DNA from: Haloplanus litoreus | GTDB lineage: Archaea; Halobacteriota; Halobacteria; Halobacteriales; Haloferacaceae | Length of the DNA: 64,000 nucleotides | Reading direction: 5' to 3' (one strand) | Assembly (NCBI RefSeq): GCF_042677945.1 | Contig: NZ_JBHUDN010000009.1 | Shown: positions 16,758 to 26,193 of the stretch, piece by piece | How positions within the stretch are numbered: the first letter of the stretch is position 1 | Layout: every line of letters starts with the position of its first letter | The notes under the pieces: model-generated | Databases searched by the model: none | Told to the model about the DNA's origin: nothing | Seen by the model: the letters and a program-made list of their open reading frames with translations, nothing else | Made by a program: the position numbers and the translations under genes

Positions 16758-17174
16758 ATGGCCTTCGACACCGCCGGCGCGGGCCTGGCCTTCCTCCTCG
16801 CCCGCGTCCTGTTCGGCGCCGTCCTGGCCTTCACCGGTCTCAATCACTTCCAGAACGCCGAGAGCATGGTCGGCTACGCGCAGGCCAAGGGGATTCCCAT
16901 GGCGTCGCTCGGGGTGCCGATCTCCGGTGGCCTCCTCATCGCCGGCGGTCTGGGTATCGTCCTCGGCGTCTACCCGACGCTCGCAGCCGGTGCTCTCGCC
17001 GTCTTCCTTGTCGTCGCGACCCCCACGATGCACGACTTCTGGAACGCGCCCGAGGAGCAGTACCAGAACGAGTTCAACAACTTCCTGAAGAACGTCGCCC
17101 TCCTCGGCGGCGCTCTCGCCTTCCTCGTCGTCGCGAGTGAGACGTGGCCGCTCGCGGTCAACGTCGGCCTGTGA
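16758..17174 (+). CDS. DoxX family membrane protein
   Basis: 138 residues, four helices, with LLARVLFGAVLAFTGLNHF in helix 1 and GIPMASLGVP, typical of DoxX. The start at 16758 is preferred; frames reach further upstream only through the promoter. Predicted target of the divergent HxlR regulator. Confidence 0.87.
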   Translation: MAFDTAGAGLAFLLARVLFGAVLAFTGLNHFQNAESMVGYAQAKGIPMASLGVPISGGLLIAGGLGIVLGVYPTLAAGALAVFLVVATPTMHDFWNAPEEQYQNEFNNFLKNVALLGGALAFLVVASETWPLAVNVGL

Positions 17175-17623
17175 TCGACGGCCACCCGCCGTCCGACTGC
17201 CGGTCATCCTCGTATACGACCGATTGAACCCGTTTCTGCGTCCAGAAACGGTCGTCTTGGGGCGTCTTAGCCGTCATCTCTGTTTTGTGACAACGGCTGT
17301 ACCGTACCGATCCATCATCGACACAGCGCCGGGAAATCCGGGAGCCAGGCAGTGGGGAAACCGGCACTCGGGGCGAGCGAGGGACCACTCACGGTCCGGC
17401 GTCTCGCGAGTGTGTCCGCCGGTGGATTCGCCGACGTTCTCGTGATGGGTTCTTCGTCTCCGGCGTCGCCCCGCTCCCGTTCGTCGTCACCGGTATCCTC
17501 TCGCTCCTCGGTATCTGCGCGGTGCGAACGGCCGGCGAGCGGCGCGTCCGGCCCGCTCCCGCCGTTCGGCCGATACTGCGTCGAGCCGAGTTTTTATCAT
17601 CGCTGGCTCCCTCATCGGAAATA
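17175..17623. other. Intergenic stretch upstream of the large DoxX-like gene
   Basis: About 450 bp without a supported gene. A TATA-like TTTTTATC at 17591-17598 lies about 26 nt before the ATG at 17624. In the same frame as the downstream gene, 17447-17525 reads as a hydrophobic helix (VSGVAPLPFVVTGILSLLG), which may be the end of a lost membrane gene or an extended N-terminus; I see no good start for it. Confidence 0.45.
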
Positions 17624-18727
17624 ATGAACTCCGACTGGGGACGCCGCCTCACGACCGGAACGCTCGTGGGGATGGTCGTGGCGGCGCGGCCGGCCGCGGG
17701 ACACGTCGACTACGTTACGGAGGGTGGTGACGGGGGGCCGGGCGTCGTCGACTTCCTGACGGCCGTGTTCTCGAACCCGCTCAACCTCGTCCTCCTCGGC
17801 GCCGGTGGGGTGGGCGTGGCCGTGGCGACGGCGGGCTGGCTCAGGTACGGCGACCACCTGAAGGACGTGACTGTGATGCGACGTACGCTGCGGTCGTACC
17901 AGCCGTACCTCGGCTGGCTGTTACGTCTCGCCACCGGGCTTCCGCTCATGGGCGCCGGCTTCGGTGGCTACTTCTTCTCTCCCGCCGTCCCCGTCGAGGC
18001 GCGCCTCGTCCAGATTTCGCTCGCCTTCCTCCTCCTGTTCGGGCTGGCGACGCGGCTCGCGGCGGCCGCGGGACTCGTCACCTACGCCGTCGGCCTGGCG
18101 ACGCACTTCCCGACGCTCCTGCTCAGTTCCGAGTACGTCGCCGGCTTTCTGGGTATCCTCCTCGTCGGTCCCGGTCAGCCGAGTGCCGACCTCCTCTTTC
18201 GGCGACTGGTTCTCACCGACGGCACGATAGCCAGCCGGTTCCGGGACGTGACGACGCCGAACGACCTCCTCGCGCGGGTCGGCGTCGAGAAGGACGCCGC
18301 GCCCCTGCTCGTCCGCCTCTTCCTCGGATTCAACTTCGCCTACCTCGGCGTGACCGAGAAGTGGCTGAACCCCGGACGGGCGCTTCGGGTCGTCGAAAAG
18401 TACCAGCTCTCGGCCGTCCTTCCCGTCGCTCCCGAGATGTGGGTGTTCGGTGCGGGCCTCGGCGAACTCGTCGTCGGGCTCTGTCTCCTGACCGGCACCT
18501 TCACGCGGAGTGCGGCCGGGGCGGGCTTTCTCATCCTCACGACCACCCTCTTTGGCCTCCCCGACGACCCGGTACTCGCCCACGTCACGCTCTTCGGTCT
18601 CACCTCCGCCCTCCTCATCACCGGCAGCGGTCCCGTCGCGCTGGACCGGTCGGTGATCCCCGCGCTCCGAGCGCGCTTCGGCACCACTCCGCCGACCGAC
18701 GTCGACGCAGCCTCCCCGGCCGACTGA
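17624..18727 (+). CDS. DoxX-like polytopic membrane protein
   Basis: 367 residues. Signal-like N-terminus (LTTGTLVGMVVAARPAAGHVDYV), then about eight to nine helices in two DoxX-like halves: LLRLATGLPLMGAGFG (first) and LLVRLFLGFNFAYLGVTEKWLNPG (second). The second matches DoxX helix 1 with a conserved K-W pair. Leaderless by TATA spacing. A redox or quinone-linked role is guessed from DoxX relatives only. Confidence 0.78.
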   Translation: MNSDWGRRLTTGTLVGMVVAARPAAGHVDYVTEGGDGGPGVVDFLTAVFSNPLNLVLLGAGGVGVAVATAGWLRYGDHLKDVTVMRRTLRSYQPYLGWLLRLATGLPLMGAGFGGYFFSPAVPVEARLVQISLAFLLLFGLATRLAAAAGLVTYAVGLATHFPTLLLSSEYVAGFLGILLVGPGQPSADLLFRRLVLTDGTIASRFRDVTTPNDLLARVGVEKDAAPLLVRLFLGFNFAYLGVTEKWLNPGRALRVVEKYQLSAVLPVAPEMWVFGAGLGELVVGLCLLTGTFTRSAAGAGFLILTTTLFGLPDDPVLAHVTLFGLTSALLITGSGPVALDRSVIPALRARFGTTPPTDVDAASPAD

Positions 18728-18808
18728 GCGGCTCCCGGTCGGCGATTATCAGACGTTGTACTGGGAGGAGTGCGGTTAAGATAACCGATCAGCTATCGGC
18801 GCACAGGT

Positions 18809-21130
18809 ATGGGCATTCCCATTCTGGATCGCGTGCGAGAGCGCTACGGGCTGAAGCTGGCCGCCGCGTTCGTGGCCGCGCTCCTGTTGACGGTTGCGGT
18901 CGGTGCGGTGGTGAGCGCCGATGCATCCGCGCAGTTGCGGGATGACGTCGAGCGAAACATGGTCGATACGTCCGAACAGCGAGCGGAGCGGCTCGACGCC
19001 TGGCTGTCGGGGGTGACGACACAGGCCCGGGTCGCCGCCGACCATCCGGCACTCCGAAGCGACGACCGGTCGACGGTGACTGCCTATCTCGACGAACTCG
19101 CGAGCGACGAGCGAGCGCCCGACGGCGTCGTCGCCGTCCACTACGTCGACGCCGACACCGGCGAACTGGTGACGAGTTCCAACGACCGGATGATCGGCGT
19201 GGACGCACGCTCGCAGGGCGCCCCGTTCGCTCAGGAGAGCGTCTCGTTCTCCGGATCGGAGGACGTCCTCGTCACGGACCCCTTCCGACCCGACGTGGTC
19301 GATTTCACGACCATCGCCGTCGCGACACCCGTCGACGGTCGGTCGGACCGACTGCTGGTCTACATGGTCAATTTCGAACGGCAGGTGAGTGGGTTCGCCC
19401 AGCAGACCGAACACAGCGAGACCATCGTCGTGGGTGAGGGCGGGACGATCATCGCACACCCCAATACGGAGCTGATCGGGTCCGCGGTGGCGGAGCTATC
19501 GACGGTGATTCCCGAGACGGCGTTCGAGGGCGCGACGTTCGCCCGAGAGAGCGACGAGGCCGTCGCCGCCGCGCCGATGGAGACTACCGACTGGGCAGTC
19601 GTCGTCTCTCAGCCCACGGCGGAGGCCTTCGCCGTCCAGAAACAGATCGTCTCGGGCATCGTCGGACTCCTCCTCGTGGCCGTCGTCTCGCTCTCCCTGA
19701 TCGGCGTCACCATCGGCAGTCGGACCACACTGTCGCTGCGTCGGCTCTCGGGGAAGGCCGAGGCGATGGCGACGGGGGACCTCGACGTCGACCTGACGAC
19801 CGGTCGCACCGACGAAATCGGTCAGCTCTACTGGTCGTTCGGGCAGATGCGTGACTCGCTCCAGGACCGCATCGACGAGGTCGAGGACGCCCTGGACGAG
19901 GCGGAACAAGCCCGCGCCGAAGCCGAGACGGCCCGCGCCGAGGCGACCCGGACGAACGAACGCCTCGAACGCACGGCCGAGACCTACGGCCAGGTGATGC
20001 AAGACGTGGCCGACGGCGACCTCACTCGCCGCATCGACGTGAACGACTCGAACGACGCGATGGCCACCATCGGCACCGCGTTCAACGACATGGTGTCCGC
20101 CATCGAGTCGACGATCCGGGAGGTCAAAACCTTCGGCGCCGAGGTGGCCACCGCCGCCGAGGCGGTCGACCAGAACGCGGTGGAGGTCAAGGCCGCGAGC
20201 GAGGATATGAACGAGTCGGTCGCGGAAATCGCCGACGGCGCACGAACCCAGACCGAGAGCCTCCAGGACATGACGGGCGAGGTGAACGACCTCTCGGCCA
20301 GCGCCGAGGAGATCGCCGCCACCGTCGACACGGTCGCGGACACCTCGGAACGCGCCGCGGAGGCGGGTGCCGACGGTCGGGCCGCCGCGGAAGCGGCCGT
20401 CGAGGAACTCGACGGGATCGAGGAGACGACCGAGGAGACCCAGACGGAAGTCGAGGCGCTCAACGAGGAGATGGCCGAAATCGGCGAAATCGTCGACGTC
20501 ATCACCGATATCGCCGAGCAGACGAACCTGCTCGCGCTCAACGCCTCGATCGAGGCTGCCCACGCCAACGGCGAGACTGGCGACGCCGACGGCTTCGCGG
20601 TCGTCGCCGACGAGGTGAAGAACCTCGCCGAAGAGACCAAGGAGTCCGCGGGCGAAATCGAAGCGCGCATCGAGTCGGTCCGCTCGCGGACCGAACAGGT
20701 CGTCTCCGGCACCCAGGAGACGGGCCAGCGCGTCGCCGAGGGCGTCGAGACCGTCGAGGGTGCCATCGACGCTCTGGAACAGATCGCCGACTACGTCGAG
20801 GAGATCGACACCAGCATCCAGGGTATCGCGGACGCCACCGACGGCCAGGCCGACTCCACCGAGCGGGTGGTCGAGAGCCTCGACGAGGTGGCGGCGATCA
20901 GCAAGCAGACCGCCGAGGAGGCGACCGGCGTGACCGACACCGCCAGCCGGCAGGAGCGGACCCTCGCCGAAGTCGACGACGCGGCGGACGAACTGACGCG
21001 CCGAGCCGAGCGCCTGCGCGAACAGCTCGCCGACTTCGAGGTCGAGTCGTCGGGACCGGGCGCGACGGCGGCCGGCGGTCGGTCGACCAGTGCGCTCGGT
21101 GACGGCGGCTACGAGGAGGGAGGACGCTAA
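18809..21130 (+). CDS. htrII: Phototaxis transducer HtrII-type methyl-accepting protein
   Basis: 773 residues. Helix 1 at 15-37, a long extracytoplasmic Cache-type sensor domain (about 38-275), helix 2 at about 279-303, HAMP domains (about 305-355 and 395-435), then the coiled-coil signalling domain with the hairpin tip IVDVITDIAEQTNLLALNAS (561-580). Size and layout resemble Halobacterium HtrII, which also has a large external domain and senses serine. It lies 2 nt before sopII. It should couple SRII light signals (and perhaps a chemical ligand) to CheA in the membrane. Confidence 0.92.
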   Translation: MGIPILDRVRERYGLKLAAAFVAALLLTVAVGAVVSADASAQLRDDVERNMVDTSEQRAERLDAWLSGVTTQARVAADHPALRSDDRSTVTAYLDELASDERAPDGVVAVHYVDADTGELVTSSNDRMIGVDARSQGAPFAQESVSFSGSEDVLVTDPFRPDVVDFTTIAVATPVDGRSDRLLVYMVNFERQVSGFAQQTEHSETIVVGEGGTIIAHPNTELIGSAVAELSTVIPETAFEGATFARESDEAVAAAPMETTDWAVVVSQPTAEAFAVQKQIVSGIVGLLLVAVVSLSLIGVTIGSRTTLSLRRLSGKAEAMATGDLDVDLTTGRTDEIGQLYWSFGQMRDSLQDRIDEVEDALDEAEQARAEAETARAEATRTNERLERTAETYGQVMQDVADGDLTRRIDVNDSNDAMATIGTAFNDMVSAIESTIREVKTFGAEVATAAEAVDQNAVEVKAASEDMNESVAEIADGARTQTESLQDMTGEVNDLSASAEEIAATVDTVADTSERAAEAGADGRAAAEAAVEELDGIEETTEETQTEVEALNEEMAEIGEIVDVITDIAEQTNLLALNASIEAAHANGETGDADGFAVVADEVKNLAEETKESAGEIEARIESVRSRTEQVVSGTQETGQRVAEGVETVEGAIDALEQIADYVEEIDTSIQGIADATDGQADSTERVVESLDEVAAISKQTAEEATGVTDTASRQERTLAEVDDAADELTRRAERLREQLADFEVESSGPGATAAGGRSTSALGDGGYEEGGR

Positions 21131-21132
21131 TC

Positions 21133-21867
21133 ATGGTTGGAACGACGACGTGGGCGGCTCTCGGCGCGGTCGGCATGGCACTCGGTACGCTCCCGCCGCT
21201 GTGGGGGCTGGGGAACGACCCCGACCGACGCAACCACTACCTCGCGCTCGTGGGCGTGACCGGCATCGCGGCCGTGGCCTACACGCTGATGGCGCTTCGG
21301 ATCGGTGACCTCACGGTTTCCGGTCGAATCGTCTCCCTCCCCCGATACGTGGACTGGCTGCTCACGACTCCGCTCATCCTCCTTTTCCTCTCGATGCTGG
21401 GGAACACCGGCCGCGGATCGCTCGCTCGGCTCGTCGTCGCCGACGTGACGCTACTCGTCCTCGGCGCCGTCGCCGTCGTCATCCCCGGGACCGTCCGGTG
21501 GCTGGCGTTTGCCGGCGGCCTCGCCGCGTTCGGCGTGCTGGTGTACGAACTCTACGCACGCATCCCCCGGACGGCGTCGTTCTCGAACGAGCGGGCGCGT
21601 ATCCTCTTCGTCACGCTCCGCAACCTGACTATCGCACTCTGGACGCTCTACCCCGTCGTCTGGGTGCTGGCGCCGTCCGGCATCGGCCTGCTCACCCGCG
21701 ACATGACGATGCTCGTCGTCGCGTACCTCGATCTGATCAGCAAGGCGGCGTTCGTCGCGCTGGCCGTCGACGGGATGGACGCCCTCGCCGACGCCGACGG
21801 GGCCGCCGACGCCGGCGCCGTCACGGTCGAACCGGGGCCGGACTCCGACCCCCAGACTGCCGACTGA
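21133..21867 (+). CDS. sopII: Sensory rhodopsin II
   Basis: 244 residues, seven helices. Counterion D74 in RYVDW, F85 at the bacteriorhodopsin D96 position (no proton donor), Y173, D200, S203 and the retinal Lys K204 (LDLISKAAF), each one residue offset from Natronomonas SRII numbering. The preceding gene is its transducer, as in known sopII operons. F85 and the gene order identify a blue-light repellent receptor rather than a pump. S203 replaces the Thr that bonds to the Tyr in the Natronomonas protein, a conservative change in the signalling pair. Confidence 0.93.
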   Translation: MVGTTTWAALGAVGMALGTLPPLWGLGNDPDRRNHYLALVGVTGIAAVAYTLMALRIGDLTVSGRIVSLPRYVDWLLTTPLILLFLSMLGNTGRGSLARLVVADVTLLVLGAVAVVIPGTVRWLAFAGGLAAFGVLVYELYARIPRTASFSNERARILFVTLRNLTIALWTLYPVVWVLAPSGIGLLTRDMTMLVVAYLDLISKAAFVALAVDGMDALADADGAADAGAVTVEPGPDSDPQTAD

Positions 21868-21909
21868 GCCCGTTCCCGTGACCGCCGAGGAGACACCCCC
21901 GCTCGCGGT

Positions 21910-22653
21910 ATGACCGATATGCCTGCCCGGTCGTCGATTCCGGTGCCCCTCAACGACGACGGGGTTGCACGGCCGGCCGCCACGCACCTGGAACGGACCG
22001 ACGACCGCCTGTCGATCCGCACGGTAGCGACCGCCCCGCCGTCCTCGCCGGTGCCGACTCGCCAGTCGACTGCGTCGTCGCCGACTACGGTGTTGGTGCG
22101 ATGGACGGCGTCGAACTGACCCCGCGGCCCGTGCGTTCGACCTGATCGAGGAACTGCTGACGCTCGCTCGTGGTGCCGATACGCTCACGCCCACTCCTTG
22201 CTCCGTCCGGTCGGTGGCCGAGGCGTGTTTGCCGTCCGCCGCCGCGGACGCGACACTCGCGGTGGACGCCGACCTCACGATTCGTGCCGACGAGGCGGCG
22301 CTCAGACGACTGTTCGAGAATCCGCTCGGCGACTGCGCGGGGCACGGCTCCACGAGCAGTCGGACGGCGCCCGACGATTGCACCGACTCCGGTCCCGCGG
22401 ACGACGGCGTGACCGTCACCGTGGGCGCGCTTGACGACCGCTCGGGATTCTACGTCGCCGACGACGGCCCGAGAATCTCCGCTGACGGTGGCGAGGCGGT
22501 GTTCGACGTGGGACACCACGGGTACGGGGGACGGGGCTGGGGCTAGCCATCGTCGAACTGATCGTGGACGCACACGGGAGGACCGTCTGCCTCGCCGGGG
22601 GCGACGGCGGGGCGCGGTTCGAACTGAGCGGCGTCGACGTCGTCGATTCTTGA
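21910..22653 (+). pseudogene. Broken receiver/histidine kinase gene
   Basis: Four segments of kinase-like sequence lie in order but in frames 1, 0, 2 and 1. An N-terminal receiver-like part (VARPAATHLERTDDRLSIRTV) is followed in another frame by CVVADYGVGAMDGVELT, then LIEELLTLARGADTLTP and LRRLFENPLGDC plus GFYVADDGPRISADG (ATPase domain), and finally, in a third frame, GTGLGLAIVELIVDAHGRTV to the TGA at 22653. The H-box region is absent. Halobacterial kinases normally read LFENLFRNAVEHG here. So it is a decayed signalling kinase just after sopII. Confidence 0.75.
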
Positions 22654-22660
22654 AGCGGCG

Positions 22661-23260
22661 TCAGGGGGCTTCGCCGGTTTCGATAGTGAAGTCGGCCTTC
22701 GGGTAGGCGACGCAGGTCAGCGTGTAGCCATCGCCGAGTTCGTTGTCGTCGAGCATCTGCTGGTCGTCGTGGACGACGTAGTCCTCGGAGTTGCCACCCG
22801 AGGTGATCTGTCCGGCACACGAGACACACTGGCCCTGTCGGCAGGCGTAGGGCAGGTCCCACCCCTCGTCCTCGCCGGCCTCCAGAACCGTCTCGTTCTC
22901 GGCCACGTCGATGGTGTCGCCCTCCTTGGCGTACTCGATTTCGAAGACGTCGGCCTCGTCGTCCGGTACGTCCCACGGCCCGGACTCCTCGGCTGCCTCG
23001 GCACCGCCTTCGAGTTCGGCTTCGCCCTCCTCGCCCGCCACGGCGCCCGCGGCGGCGACGGCACCGCCCCCGCCCCCGATGGATCGGTTCATCGGTTCCG
23101 GGAAGTCAGTCTCGGGCACCGACTCGGCCCGCCGTTCGAGTACCTCCTGAGAGATGTCGGTGGTGGACTGCCACCCCGTCCCCTTCGACAGGTGGAGGGC
23201 GACGGCCGTGAGCGTGAGGAGCGCCCCGATGCTCAGCCCCACCAGATTTACCTCGACCAT
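22661..23260 (-). CDS. Membrane-anchored 2Fe-2S ferredoxin
   Basis: 199 residues: one N-terminal helix (about 5-25), an acidic Ala/Gly/Glu linker (about 45-95), then a plant-type ferredoxin domain with CRQGQCVSC and a last Cys in LTCVAYP. Differs from soluble haloarchaeal ferredoxin by the anchor. Likely passes electrons at the cytoplasmic face of the membrane; partner unknown. Confidence 0.9.
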   Translation of the reverse strand: MVEVNLVGLSIGALLTLTAVALHLSKGTGWQSTTDISQEVLERRAESVPETDFPEPMNRSIGGGGGAVAAAGAVAGEEGEAELEGGAEAAEESGPWDVPDDEADVFEIEYAKEGDTIDVAENETVLEAGEDEGWDLPYACRQGQCVSCAGQITSGGNSEDYVVHDDQQMLDDNELGDGYTLTCVAYPKADFTIETGEAP

Positions 23261-23318
23261 GACTGACGGTTTGGATGCGGGGGTTAAGGGAATTGTGATT
23301 GCCGTGCCGGGCGCGGGT

Positions 23319-24215
23319 TCAGTCCCCGCGTCGAGCGACCTCGTGCCGCCCGAACCCGTACCGGAGGCGGTTGGCGAGGCGTCGCGAGAACCGGTCCCGG
23401 CGCGAGGCGAACCGCTCCGCGAGCGCCTGGTGGATCAGCGGCACCGGAACTTCCCGCTCCAGAGCTTCCTGCACCGTCCACGTCCCCGTGGACCCGCCGG
23501 CGACGTGATCCGCCACGTCGCCCAGATCCGTTCCCTCCTCGTGGAACGCCTCCTCGCAGAGTTCCAGCAGCCACGAGCGGATCACCGCACCGTTGTTCCA
23601 CGTTCGGGCGACGGCCTCGAGGTCCAGGTCGTACCGCCCCTCGTGGAGCAGTTCGAACCCCTCGCCGTAGGCCTGCATCAGGGCGTACTCGACGCCGTTG
23701 TGGACCATCTTCACGTAGTGACCCGACCCCGACGGTCCCATCCGGTCGTGACCGTCCGGTCCCGTAGCGACGGCGTCGAAGACGGGGGCGAGTTCCGCGT
23801 AGGCGTCCTCCGGACCGCCGATCATGAGCGAGAACCCGAGTTCAGCGCCGGCGGGACCGCCGCTCGTCCCGCAGTCGAGGTAGGCTGCGTCGGTTCGTTC
23901 CGCCCGGCGGACCGAGTCCTCGAAGTGGGAGTTGCCGCCGTCGACGACGACGTCGTCGGCCGAGAGGTGTGGTTCGAGATCGTCCAGGGCCGCGTCCACC
24001 GCGTCGCCCGCGGGCACCATCAGCCAGACGTGCTTCTCCTCGCCGAGGCTGTCCGCGACCTCGGAGAGCGAGTCGGCCGTCTCCGCCCCGGCGTCGGCGG
24101 CCGTCGCCACCGCCGCCTCGTCGATGTCGAACGCGACGACGTCGTGTCCGGCCGCGAGCACCCGTTCGACCACGATCTGTCCCATCCGCCCCAGTCCGAT
24201 GACGCCCAGTTGCAT
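23319..24215 (-). CDS. gnd: 6-phosphogluconate dehydrogenase, decarboxylating
   Basis: 298 residues, the short GndA-type form. NAD(P) site GVIGLGRMGQ at the start, DGGNSHFEDS and CGTSGGPAGAE substrate motifs, the catalytic Lys in HYVKMVHNGVEY, and the late EALEREVPVPLI segment. Produces ribulose 5-phosphate in the oxidative pentose phosphate pathway used by haloarchaea. Start at 24215 is fixed by the GxGxxG position. Confidence 0.95.
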   Translation of the reverse strand: MQLGVIGLGRMGQIVVERVLAAGHDVVAFDIDEAAVATAADAGAETADSLSEVADSLGEEKHVWLMVPAGDAVDAALDDLEPHLSADDVVVDGGNSHFEDSVRRAERTDAAYLDCGTSGGPAGAELGFSLMIGGPEDAYAELAPVFDAVATGPDGHDRMGPSGSGHYVKMVHNGVEYALMQAYGEGFELLHEGRYDLDLEAVARTWNNGAVIRSWLLELCEEAFHEEGTDLGDVADHVAGGSTGTWTVQEALEREVPVPLIHQALAERFASRRDRFSRRLANRLRYGFGRHEVARRGD

Positions 24216-24340
24216 ACACCCGACTCCCGCGCGCCGTGAGGTAGTGGTTGTGGTTCGCCACGCCGGTGCGGTGCCAGCGGGGACCCTCTTTTCACGGTGC
24301 CAGCGGGCATCCTTTTGCACCCCGGCGTCCATCCCACCTC

Positions 24341-25429
24341 ATGGACGACCGCATCCGCGCGCACGCCGAGACGCTCGTCGACTGGAGCGCCCGGGTCGCC
24401 CCCGGCGACGACGTGGTGGTCCGCGTCGCCGAGGGGGCCCACGACCTCGCCGTCGCCGTCGCCGCCGTCCTCGGGGACCGAGGCGCGAACCTCCTCGCTA
24501 CCTACGGCTCCGACGAGGTGACCCGCGCGTACCTTCGCGCCCACGACGGCGACTTCGCGCCCGCCGAGGCCGAACGCGCACTCTACGAACGCGCCGACGT
24601 CTACCTCTCGCTCCGTGGCGGGCGCAACACCGCCGCGACGGCCGACGTCCCCGGCGACGTCCGGAACGCCCACGCCCGTGCCCACGAGGACGTCCGCGAG
24701 GCGCGCATGGCGACCGACTGGGTGTCGACGGTCCATCCCACCCGCTCGCTCGCCCAGGCCGCCGGCATGTCCTACGAGGCCTACCGCGATTTCGTCTACG
24801 ACGCCGTCCTCCGGGACTGGGAACGTCTCGCCGAGGAGATGGCGAGACTGAAAGGGATTCTCGACGGGGGCCGCGAAGTCCGGATCGTCGCCGACGGAAC
24901 CGACGTCACCCTCTCCATCGACGGCCGAACCGCTGTGAACAGCGCCGCGTCCGTCGTCTACGACTCACACAACCTCCCCAGCGGCGAGGTGTTCACCGCG
25001 CCGGTGACCGTCGACGGCGAGGTGACCTTCGACGTGCCCGTCACGGTGCAGGGGACCCGGCTCCGCGACGCCCACCTCGTCTTCGAGGACGGCGAGGTCG
25101 TCGACTTCTCGGCGCGGGCGGGCGAGGCGGCACTCGCCGACCTACTCGACACCGACGACGGCGCGAAGCGACTTGGTGAACTCGGCATCGGGATGAACCG
25201 CGGTATCACGCGGCCGACCGACAACGTCCTCTTCGACGAGAAGATGGCCGGAACCGTCCACCTCGCCCTCGGCCGGGCGTACGACGCCTGCCTGCCCGAC
25301 GGTGAAACGGGCAATTCGAGCGCCGTCCACGTCGACCTCATCACGCGGATGGGCGAGGGGTCGCGACTGCTCGTCGACGGCGACCCGATCCAGCGCGACG
25401 GCCGCTTCCGGTGGGAGGACGGCGGGTAA
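24341..25429 (+). CDS. M29 family aminopeptidase
   Basis: 362 residues with the AmpS/PepS (thermophilic metallopeptidase) architecture. Visible metal-ligand regions: SGEVFTAPV, ELGIGMN and a late HVDLI. It removes N-terminal amino acids in the cytoplasm. TAATG overlap with the next gene shows coupling. Confidence 0.9.
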   Translation: MDDRIRAHAETLVDWSARVAPGDDVVVRVAEGAHDLAVAVAAVLGDRGANLLATYGSDEVTRAYLRAHDGDFAPAEAERALYERADVYLSLRGGRNTAATADVPGDVRNAHARAHEDVREARMATDWVSTVHPTRSLAQAAGMSYEAYRDFVYDAVLRDWERLAEEMARLKGILDGGREVRIVADGTDVTLSIDGRTAVNSAASVVYDSHNLPSGEVFTAPVTVDGEVTFDVPVTVQGTRLRDAHLVFEDGEVVDFSARAGEAALADLLDTDDGAKRLGELGIGMNRGITRPTDNVLFDEKMAGTVHLALGRAYDACLPDGETGNSSAVHVDLITRMGEGSRLLVDGDPIQRDGRFRWEDGG

Positions 25430-26193
25430 TGCCGTCGGTGATCGCCCACCGTGGCTTCGCGGGCATCAATCCCGAGAACACCGTCGCCGCCGTCCGTACG
25501 GCCGCCGACCGGGCCGACAGCGTCGAAGTCGACGTCGTCGCCTGCGCGGACGGGACGCCGGTCGTCTTTCACGACGCTCGCCTCGACGAGGCGGAGGGAA
25601 GTCGCGGCGTCACCGACGGCGCGGGCGCGGTGGGTGACCTGTCTCCGGGGGCGGTGACGGCCGCGGAGATCCTCGAGAGCGGGGAGACGGTCCCGACGCT
25701 CGCACACCTCGTGGACGCCACGGCCGTGCCTCTGGACGTCGAACTGAAGCGACCGGCGGCCGACCACGTTTGGCGCGGGTCGCTCCCGCCCGGGGACCGC
25801 GAGACGGCGCGGGAGCGCTGGCAACCGTTCGTCGACCGGGTGCTCGACGAACTGGACGACCGCGAGATCCGTCTCTCCTCCTTCTCCGCGGGCGCGCTGG
25901 CGGCGGTCCGGGAACGTGATCCGCCCCACTCGCGTGCCGTGCTCTGTCGGGCTCTGTCGACGGGTCGGACGCTCGCCGACCGATACGACGCCGACGCGGT
26001 CCATCCGTCGCTCGCGGCGATGCGGAACGCCGACCCCGGGGCCGTCGCGGCCGTCCACGACGCGGGGCGCGACGTGAACGTCTGGACGGTGCGGACGTGG
26101 GTCGAAGCGCGGGCGGCGGTCCGAGCGGGAGCCGACGGACTCATCGCGGACTATCCGGGGATAGAGCAGTGGCTCGGCGAGGAAAGCGGCTGA
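25429..26193 (+). CDS. Glycerophosphodiester phosphodiesterase
   Basis: 254 residues. AHRGFAGINPENTVAA holds the catalytic His-Arg and the Glu-Asn pair, EVDVVACADGTPVVFHD the Glu/Asp metal ligands and second His; the barrel ends with VNVWTVRT and ADGLIADYPG. Cleaves glycerophosphodiesters to glycerol phosphate. Its end touches the 3' end of the RNase P RNA on the other strand. Confidence 0.92.
   Translation: MPSVIAHRGFAGINPENTVAAVRTAADRADSVEVDVVACADGTPVVFHDARLDEAEGSRGVTDGAGAVGDLSPGAVTAAEILESGETVPTLAHLVDATAVPLDVELKRPAADHVWRGSLPPGDRETARERWQPFVDRVLDELDDREIRLSSFSAGALAAVRERDPPHSRAVLCRALSTGRTLADRYDADAVHPSLAAMRNADPGAVAAVHDAGRDVNVWTVRTWVEARAAVRAGADGLIADYPGIEQWLGEESG

Noticed and set aside
17522..17623. 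Upstream GTG start of the large DoxX-like gene
   Set aside because: The TATA at 17591-17598 points to the ATG at 17624.
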